A stretch of DNA of 64,000 nucleotides, from contig CAADTH010000068.1 of assembly GCA_900751885.1 (NCBI GenBank), positions 186,001 through 250,000 of the forward strand, given 5' to 3'. Numbering within the stretch: the stretch's first letter is position 1; each line of letters begins with the position of its first letter. Under the pieces are notes generated by a model that was given only the letters and a program-made list of their open reading frames with translations, was not told where the DNA came from and ran no database searches. Positions 58,763-64,000 of the stretch are shown here, in pieces. A program made the position numbers and the translations under genes. Source of the stretch: Clostridia bacterium (GTDB lineage: Bacteria > Bacillota > Clostridia > UBA1381).

Positions 58763-59449
58763 TCAATTTACCTTCTGCCTGATTTTTTCAATTACTGCCC
58801 GGTAAATTTCTTCGCTGATTTCTTCAAACGGACGAACCGCGCCATTCTCCACACAATTGATTTTCAACCAGTGATATTTCTTTGCGACATACAGGGCGTT
58901 TTCATAGCTTGCCTGCAAAAAATGCGCGTCTCTCTCATGGATATCCTTCTGTGCTTCCCCATTGATTTTATTCGTTCGGTTTTTCATCAGCTCCAGCGCG
59001 TGGACAACCGGCATATCCAAAAAAATTTCAGCATCCGGCTTCGGAAGGTGATAGACGCCATATTCAAATTCATAAATCCAGTCCAAAAATCGATCCTTCT
59101 GTGCCCTGTCTGAAATCTTCCCTGCCTGGTGAATCATATTCGACGATACATACCGGTCCGCCAAAATCACTGTCCCACTCTCGTAATCGCTTCCCCAATC
59201 AGCCCGGTACGTCGCATATCGGTCAAGTGCGAAAAAGGTGGATGCCGCATACGCGTCCACATCCTCAGGCTTTTCGCCGAACTGCCCGGACAAGTACATT
59301 TTCACCACCTCGGACGACGGGCTTTTGTACATCGGGAACGAAATCTGCCGCACCCGGATGCCTTCTCTTTTAAGCCGCTCATATAACAAATTGGTGTGGG
59401 TCTGCTTTCCGCTCGCGTCCACCCCATCAATCGCAATCAAACATGGCAT
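58763..59449 (-). CDS. tmk: Thymidylate kinase
   Basis: Phosphorylates dTMP to dTDP. The preferred start at 59449 gives 228 residues beginning MPCLIAIDGVDASGKQT, the P-loop position usual in the family; an ATG at 59461 with a closer AAAGG is possible. Further motifs are ALDRYATYR and the DR-containing VILADRYVSSNMIHQAGK. The sequence belongs to a divergent, longer clostridial subgroup of dTMP kinases. A hairpin-rich gap separates it from thyX, the other dTMP gene. Confidence 0.85.
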   Translation of the reverse strand: MPCLIAIDGVDASGKQTHTNLLYERLKREGIRVRQISFPMYKSPSSEVVKMYLSGQFGEKPEDVDAYAASTFFALDRYATYRADWGSDYESGTVILADRYVSSNMIHQAGKISDRAQKDRFLDWIYEFEYGVYHLPKPDAEIFLDMPVVHALELMKNRTNKINGEAQKDIHERDAHFLQASYENALYVAKKYHWLKINCVENGAVRPFEEISEEIYRAVIEKIRQKVN

Positions 59450-59541
59450 ACTAATTTCCATAGCCTTTCTGCCCACAAATAGTCATGAAACAATTATACA
59501 TCCTTTCTGGGCAAAAAGGCGTATAGTGAAAATGATGCCCA

Positions 59542-59577
59542 TGTGCGTTTTCGCCTTTGGCGAACAAATCGCACGGA
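59542..59577. repeat. Inverted repeat in the thyX-tmk gap
   Basis: GTGCG and TTCGCC pair with GGCGAA and CGCAC around a TTT centre, with small internal loops. No T run follows on either strand, so it is not a plain terminator. On the minus strand it would lie between thyX and tmk. Confidence 0.45.
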
Positions 59578-59607
59578 CATTCTAATCTAGTAGCGTGATG
59601 TTTCACG

Positions 59608-60369
59608 TTATTCTTCCCCCAGATACAGTTTTCTCATCTCCAGCACCCGTCCACAGCTCATTTTTCCCTCCGGACATGGTCCTGCCACACAGGCAGGTCC
59701 CGCGTCACGAAACAGGGTCGGCGCTTTTTCCTTTACCAATGCAAGCATCTGATTGGCAAGCGCCCGAATCTCCCACTGTGCGCGCTGGCAGCACCGCTGA
59801 TGAAAGAAGTTAAACAGGCTCCGCACATTCATCGTCACAATCATCTTTGTTGTGCACGCGTTCGGCAAAACGAACCTCGCATCCTCTATCGCCTTTTTCT
59901 GTGCCGCCTTCTTCGCTTCCTTCTCTGTTTTTCCCTCTTTCAAAAGCGCCATATAATGCGTCTTTTCGAGCTTGTCCGCAAGCTGGTTATAATACTCCTG
60001 CGCGCTGTGCATAGACGAAAGGAACAGCTTCCTTGCCTCCTCGTCCTTCTCAATCTCCGGCGGCACAACAAATTCAAACTGTCCTTCCTCCACGTACCGC
60101 TGGGACTTCACTGAAAAGCTCGCCAGACGGTGGCGTGTAATCTGTGCCAACAGCGCACGGGATACCCCCTCGATTCCAAACGTAAAGCTCGCATGTTCGA
60201 CCGGGCTTTCATGCCCCAACTCCATCAGCATCTTGATGAAGCGCTCCGTCCTTTCCTCTGTCAAGCCGTCCATCACCTCATCGATACCGCTTTTGCTGTA
60301 GCAAAGCTTTGCCGCCGCCGCTACGATTTTCTCTGCATCTTGTGTATACGATAACAATTCTACCTTCAT
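59608..60369 (-). CDS. thyX: Flavin-dependent thymidylate synthase
   Basis: FAD-dependent enzyme that methylates dUMP to dTMP using methylenetetrahydrofolate and NAD(P)H. The 253-residue product has the ThyX motif RHRLASFSVKSQRY (RHRxxSxxxxSxR). The C-terminal AGPACVAGPCPEGKMSCGR adds four closely spaced Cys, unusual for core ThyX but seen in clostridial members. The ATG at 60369 overlaps the glycosyltransferase stop as ATGA. No thyA is in the window. Confidence 0.94.
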   Translation of the reverse strand: MKVELLSYTQDAEKIVAAAAKLCYSKSGIDEVMDGLTEERTERFIKMLMELGHESPVEHASFTFGIEGVSRALLAQITRHRLASFSVKSQRYVEEGQFEFVVPPEIEKDEEARKLFLSSMHSAQEYYNQLADKLEKTHYMALLKEGKTEKEAKKAAQKKAIEDARFVLPNACTTKMIVTMNVRSLFNFFHQRCCQRAQWEIRALANQMLALVKEKAPTLFRDAGPACVAGPCPEGKMSCGRVLEMRKLYLGEE

Positions 60370-61097
60370 TGATTCTTCTTTCCTTTCCTCAATACCGTCC
60401 ACGCGAATTTCGGAAGCGCCATCATCCGCCCGATTCTCCACGGCTCTTTGATCAGGCGGTAAAACCACTCCATGCCGATGCTGCACCAAAACTTTGGCGC
60501 ACGCTGTACATGCCCTGCGAATACATCCAAGCTCCCCCCGATTCCCAATGCTGCGCCAACGGAAAGCCCTTCGCGGTTTCGGTCAATCCACTCTTCCTGC
60601 TTCGGCGCCCCCAAACACACAAACAGCAAATCCGCGCCGGATGCATTGATTTCCTCGATAATCTCCGCTTCCTCGCCGGGCTTAAAATAGCCGTTACGCA
60701 TCCCTGCAATCCGAAGTCCCGGATACCTGTCTTCCAGATTCCGCTTCGCGTCCTCCGCCACGCCGGGCTTGCCGCCGAACAGAAATATACTGTGATTCGT
60801 ACTCTTTATCTTCTCCATCACCCTGCACGCAATATCATACCCTGCCGCACGCTCGGAGAGCGGCTTTTTCAGTATCCTCGACGCATACACCACGCCGATA
60901 CCGTCCGCCGTCAATAAATCAGCGCGGTTTAACAGATCCGCAAACTCTAGATTTTGATACCCCAGCATGATAATCTCGGAATTCGGCGTATACACACTAT
61001 GCATTCCGCCCTCCTCCAAAAAACCCACAATTCGGTCTGCCGCCTGCTCTATGGTGACCATGTCGACCCCGACACCCAATATATTTACCTTGTCCAT
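60366..61097 (-). CDS. WecG/TagA/CpsF-family glycosyltransferase
   Basis: A 243-residue glycosyltransferase of the GT26 family. TagA members transfer N-acetylmannosamine to undecaprenyl-PP-GlcNAc, the start of wall teichoic acid linkage units. Conserved features are YTPNSEIIMLG, LTADGIGVVYASRILKKPL, VCLGAPKQEEWIDRN and the C-terminal EPWRIGRMMALPKF. The ATG at 61097 follows GGAGAGAG. It is first in a two-gene unit with thyX behind its own promoter. The exact acceptor cannot be told. Confidence 0.88.
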   Translation of the reverse strand: MDKVNILGVGVDMVTIEQAADRIVGFLEEGGMHSVYTPNSEIIMLGYQNLEFADLLNRADLLTADGIGVVYASRILKKPLSERAAGYDIACRVMEKIKSTNHSIFLFGGKPGVAEDAKRNLEDRYPGLRIAGMRNGYFKPGEEAEIIEEINASGADLLFVCLGAPKQEEWIDRNREGLSVGAALGIGGSLDVFAGHVQRAPKFWCSIGMEWFYRLIKEPWRIGRMMALPKFAWTVLRKGKKNQ

Positions 61098-61145
61098 CGT
61101 CTCTCTCCTACTTTTCTCATTCAGCACATCAATGCTACTGTAGTA

Positions 61146-61174
61146 AATGTATCGTATTTGTCGTGATTTGTCAA
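61146..61174 (-). promoter_or_regulatory. Promoter of the TagA-like/thyX unit
   Basis: A perfect TTGACA (61169-61174), a 17-bp spacer and TACATT (61146-61151). The -35 overlaps the last codons of the ABC-F gene. Confidence 0.75.
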
Positions 61175-62655
61175 TCATCCAAACAGATTTTCCGCGTTGC
61201 AATTTTTTCTGTAAAGGTGCTGTCGTGCTCCACAAACACCATTGCCGGACAATACTGCAGCAGTACCCGTTCCATCTGCATCCGGGACAGTACATCAATG
61301 TAGTTGAGCGGCTCGTCCCAAAGGTACAGATGCGCACTCTTACAAAGGCTTGCCGAAAGAAGCACCTTCTTTTTCTGCCCCTCGCTGTAGCCTGCCATGT
61401 CCTTTTCAAACTGCTCCCTGGAAAAGTCGAGCTTTCGAAGAATTGTCTTAAACAAGCTCTCCTCCACGCCCTCCTTTCGCGCAAACTGGCGCAAATCTCC
61501 CTTTAGATGTGAGGTGTCCTGTGGAATATAGGAAATCACAAGTCCGCTTCCCAGCTCTACTATGCCCGTATGCGAAAGCGTCTCCCCTGCCAACAGGCGA
61601 AGCACGCTCGACTTGCCGCATCCATTCTTGCCGCAAAGCGCAATGCGCTCTCCCCGTTTCACCTCAAAACTCACTGGTCCTGCCGCCATCGTCTCTCCGT
61701 AAAACACTGACACATCCACAAGATGCGCCAGCACCTGCTTTGGATACGAAAGCGGAGCCATTTTGAGCGCATCCGCCTCGTCGATATTTTGCAGGAGCGC
61801 TTTCTTTTCCCTGACTGCTTCCTCCTGCCTTCCCTCAATCGCCTTTGAGCGCTTCATCATCTTTGCCGCCTGATGTCCGATATATCCCCTGTCAGGGCGT
61901 AGTCCGGAATTTCTTGTGCCGCACTTTGTCCCCTCCACCTTGTCAGACCACCGCGCTGTCCGTTTTGCCGCTTCCTCCATGCGCTTGATATCCTTTTTGA
62001 GCCGTTCATTCTTTGCCAGTTCATACGCGTCCTGCCTATCCTTGTTCTCCTGCCAGGAGGAAAAACTGCCCTTTTGCACTTCAATATTCTTTTTGTTAAT
62101 GGAAAGCGTGTGGTCGGTACACAAGTCCAAAAGTGTCCTGTCGTGGGACACCAAAATGAAGCCTTTTTTGGACTGCAAGTACCGTCCCACTGTGTACCGC
62201 GCCTGCACATCCAGATGATTGGTCGGCTCATCCAAAAGCAAAAAGTTGTTTTGCTTTAAAAACAACGCTCCAAGAAGTACCTTTGTCTGTTCTCCGCCCG
62301 ACAGCGTCGAAAACGGACGAAACAGCACATCCGCCTCCACCTCCAGCTTAGAAAGCTCCCTGTAAAATTCCCATTCTTCTGCCTCAGGCGCCAACCCTTC
62401 CAGCACCTCCAGCGTGTCTCTTTCCTGTCTTTTTACGATAAACGGGAAATAATCAAACGCTACACTTGACGCAATGTGCCCCTGATAGGGATATTCCCCC
62501 ATCAGCAGCCGCAAAAATGTCGTCTTGCCGCGCCCGTTTCTCCCGACGAACCCCAGCTTCCAATCCGTATCGATTTGAAACGATACATCCTCAAACACCA
62601 AATCGAATGTCCCCTCATATTCAAATGTCAAGTGTGATACCTGTATCATTGACAT
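61171..62655 (-). CDS. Lsa/CplR-like ABC-F ribosomal protection protein
   Basis: A 494-residue soluble protein with two ABC domains and no membrane part, the ABC-F layout. Walker A sequences are GRNGRGKTT and GKNGCGKSS; the signatures are LSGGEQ and the degenerate YSEGQ; Walker B stretches are LLLDEPTNHLD and YLWDEPLNYID. The start MIQVSHLTFEYEG and the NIDTDWKLGFVGRNGRGKT-like region resemble the Lsa/CplR group, which protects ribosomes from lincosamides, pleuromutilins and streptogramin A. The ATG at 62655 has AGGAGG. The regulatory leader upstream fits an antibiotic-inducible gene. The resistance spectrum is inferred. Confidence 0.85.
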   Translation of the reverse strand: MSMIQVSHLTFEYEGTFDLVFEDVSFQIDTDWKLGFVGRNGRGKTTFLRLLMGEYPYQGHIASSVAFDYFPFIVKRQERDTLEVLEGLAPEAEEWEFYRELSKLEVEADVLFRPFSTLSGGEQTKVLLGALFLKQNNFLLLDEPTNHLDVQARYTVGRYLQSKKGFILVSHDRTLLDLCTDHTLSINKKNIEVQKGSFSSWQENKDRQDAYELAKNERLKKDIKRMEEAAKRTARWSDKVEGTKCGTRNSGLRPDRGYIGHQAAKMMKRSKAIEGRQEEAVREKKALLQNIDEADALKMAPLSYPKQVLAHLVDVSVFYGETMAAGPVSFEVKRGERIALCGKNGCGKSSVLRLLAGETLSHTGIVELGSGLVISYIPQDTSHLKGDLRQFARKEGVEESLFKTILRKLDFSREQFEKDMAGYSEGQKKKVLLSASLCKSAHLYLWDEPLNYIDVLSRMQMERVLLQYCPAMVFVEHDSTFTEKIATRKICLDD

Positions 62656-62895
62656 AAAACCGCCTCCTCTGAACACAAAATAAAGCCGCAGGAAATTATC
62701 ATTTCCCCACGGCTTATCCATCACAAAAAAGGCTTATCAGACATTTGATAAAGTCAAGACGGAATACGCCAAAAGAAGCTTGAAAATTTCCTGCTTTTTG
62801 CACAGCAAACAAAGGCGTTCCGCCATTTTATGCCATGCTCAACTGTTAGCAAGAAATTTTGCGCATTCCTCTTCACTCTCCTGTCCCATTAAATT
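62656..62895 (-). promoter_or_regulatory. Attenuator-type leader of the ABC-F gene
   Basis: A leader of about 240 bases on the minus strand. It holds a 6-residue frame (62846-62866, MRKISC) after AGGAG/GAGG purines, then a 29-residue frame (62737-62826). A terminator hairpin (62684-62715, then a T-rich stretch) sits just before the ribosome site. A perfect GCAGGAAATT segment (about 62785-62794) within the second frame can pair with AATTTCCTGC, the 3' arm of that terminator (62688-62697), forming an antiterminator. Ribosome stalling on a leader frame could therefore free the antiterminator and open the gene. Confidence 0.65.
62676..62715 (-). terminator. Attenuator terminator before the ABC-F gene
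   Basis: A GC-rich stem (AAGCCG/CGGCTT, then GGAAAT/ATTTCC with a small bulge) around a GATA-like loop, followed by TTATTTTG. It ends only about 20 bases before the AGGAGG site. Confidence 0.7.
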
Positions 62896-62901
62896 AAATT
62901 T

Positions 62902-62930
62902 ATTGTATCAGCATCCCACAAAAAAGTCAA
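62902..62930 (-). promoter_or_regulatory. Promoter of the ABC-F gene
   Basis: TTGACT (62925-62930), a 17-bp spacer and TACAAT (62902-62907). It lies just after the citrate synthase stop and fixes the leader's 5' end near 62895. Confidence 0.75.
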
Positions 62931-62941
62931 TCCCAATTTGG

Positions 62942-64000
62942 CTATTCCCTCTCATCGATTGGGATATATCTCGAATTGGTGGAAAGTGACTTGTACGCAG
63001 GACGGATGATTTTCCGGTTTCCAATGACCTCCTCAAGCCTGTGTGCGCACCAGCCGACGATTCTCGACACTGCAAACAGCGGCGTGTAAAGCTCCTGTGG
63101 AATGTTCATCATTTTATAGACAAAGCCTGAATACAAGTCCACATTCGCACTCATGACCTTCTTTTGATGGCGCACCCTCTCAAATACCTGCGGTGTCAGC
63201 CGTTCCACCGCCTGATACAAATTGAATTCTCTCTCATGCTCCTCGCTTTTACCTGCCATCTTGCGCGCCTGCTCCTTGAGCAGAACCGCGCGCGGATCGG
63301 ACATGGTATACACCGCATGCCCCATCCCATACACCAACCCTGAGTGGTCAAAGGCTTCTTTTCTCATAATTTTTTCTATGTACCCTGCGACCTCGTCCTC
63401 GTTTTCCCAGTCAGCTACATTCTCCTTGATTTCCTCCATCATGCCCATGACCTTGGCATTTGCGCCGCCGTGCTTCGGTCCCTTTAATGACCCAATCGCC
63501 GCCGCGATTGCCGAGTATGTATCCGTGTCTGTGGAAGAAACCACACGTGTGGTGAATGCAGAGTTGTTTCCGCCGCCATGCTCTGCGTGAATCATCAGCA
63601 TCATATCGAGCATATGCGCCTCCTCCTCTGTGTACTGGTTATCCGGACGAATCATATACAGAAAATTCTCCGCGGTCGAAAGCTCTGGCTGCGGTGCATG
63701 GATATACAGGCTTTTCCCGTCATGGTAGTGGCTCTTTGCCTGATATCCATACGCCGCGAGAACCGGCATGCGCGCAATCAGCTCTATCGACTGGCGCAGA
63801 ACATTTCCCACACTGATGTTGTCCGGATCGGGATCATACGAGTAGCATGCCAGCACGCTTCTCGCGAGCTTGTTCATGATATTTCCGCTCGGCGCCTTCA
63901 TGATCATATCCTCGGTAAATCCATCCGGGAGCCTGCGAAGCTCTCCCACAAGATGCGTAAATTTTTCAAAGGAATCACGCCCCGGGAGCCTGCCCAAAAG
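62942..64000 (-). CDS. gltA: Citrate synthase (partial, N-terminus outside the window)
   Basis: C-terminal 352 or so residues of citrate synthase, which condenses acetyl-CoA and oxaloacetate. The frame is open to the right edge, so the start is missing. Catalytic-region motifs are present: HAEHGGGNNSAFTTRVV (first His), GLVYGMGHAVYTMSDPRA (second His) and AVSRIVGWCAHRLEE. It follows the type II bacterial/clostridial form. The ABC-F promoter begins right after the stop. Confidence 0.93.
   Translation of the reverse strand, partial: LLGRLPGRDSFEKFTHLVGELRRLPDGFTEDMIMKAPSGNIMNKLARSVLACYSYDPDPDNISVGNVLRQSIELIARMPVLAAYGYQAKSHYHDGKSLYIHAPQPELSTAENFLYMIRPDNQYTEEEAHMLDMMLMIHAEHGGGNNSAFTTRVVSSTDTDTYSAIAAAIGSLKGPKHGGANAKVMGMMEEIKENVADWENEDEVAGYIEKIMRKEAFDHSGLVYGMGHAVYTMSDPRAVLLKEQARKMAGKSEEHEREFNLYQAVERLTPQVFERVRHQKKVMSANVDLYSGFVYKMMNIPQELYTPLFAVSRIVGWCAHRLEEVIGNRKIIRPAYKSLSTNSRYIPIDERE

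Overview
The window looks like the chromosome of an anaerobic, spore-forming Clostridia member, most like Lachnospirales. The evidence is the sporulation sigma pair sigE/sigG with spoIIGA, a Spo0E-like phosphatase, a SpoIIQ-like LytM protein, a YlmC/YmxH protein, a SpoVD-type PASTA transpeptidase, and the SCIFF peptide with its radical-SAM maturase next to yajC, a Clostridia hallmark. MurE carries the DNPR signature of meso-diaminopimelate ligases. I saw no phage, insertion sequence or CRISPR array. Genes are dense and mostly on the minus strand up to about 33.7 kb, then mixed.

Region 1 (1-12.8 kb, minus) is a dcw cell-wall/division operon read mraZ-rsmH-ftsL-spoVD-murE-murF-mraY-ftsW-murG-orf103-murA. 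murD, murC and ftsQ/divIB are absent here, and an unrecognised 103-residue protein sits between murG and murA. A Spo0E-like gene stands just upstream. Region 2 (12.9-22.5 kb, minus) carries spoIIGA-sigE, sigG, ylmC, nrdR, a PHP phosphoesterase, mnmE, an RsuA-type pseudouridine synthase, tex and lgt. The spoIIGA promoter has the over-long spacer typical of Spo0A-activated promoters, and sigG is preceded by a SigF-like promoter. Region 3 (22.5-30.9 kb, minus) is a MazG-like gene, gdpP, rplI, dnaB, tilS, hpt, ftsH and a DUF1858 gene.

Region 4 (30.9-40 kb) is accessory: a GH2 beta-galactosidase divergent from a secreted stalk-DUF1961 protein, a DUF378 membrane protein, a DUF4830-like protein, and an XRE regulator divergent from a membrane Ser/Thr kinase. 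A lipoprotein follows that shares the kinase's extracytoplasmic C-terminal domain. Next come a 277-bp nested inverted-repeat element and an unknown beta-propeller/coiled-coil protein. Region 5 (40-52.2 kb) has leuCDB behind a structured leader or small RNA, the mltG-trmR-U32 operon (wall synthesis plus tRNA wobble-uridine modification), an alpha-phosphoglucomutase, a small XRE regulator with a palindromic operator, argS and feoAB.

Region 6 (52.4-64 kb) has five tRNA genes (Val, Asp, Phe, Gly, Cys) behind a perfect consensus promoter, a MATE exporter, the SCIFF system (46-residue precursor, terminator hairpin, maturase), a TIGR04086 membrane protein, yajC, mecA, the SpoIIQ-like gene with a SigF-like promoter, thymidylate kinase, a TagA-family glycosyltransferase overlapping thyX, and an Lsa/CplR-like ABC-F gene. 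The ABC-F gene has an attenuator-type leader. The window ends inside a citrate synthase gene.

The strongest second-look items are the kinase/lipoprotein module with face-to-face promoters, the nested inverted-repeat element at 38457-38733, the ABC-F leader, the terminator splitting the SCIFF operon, and the small structured RNA unit before leuC. All calls come from reading the sequence; no database search was run.
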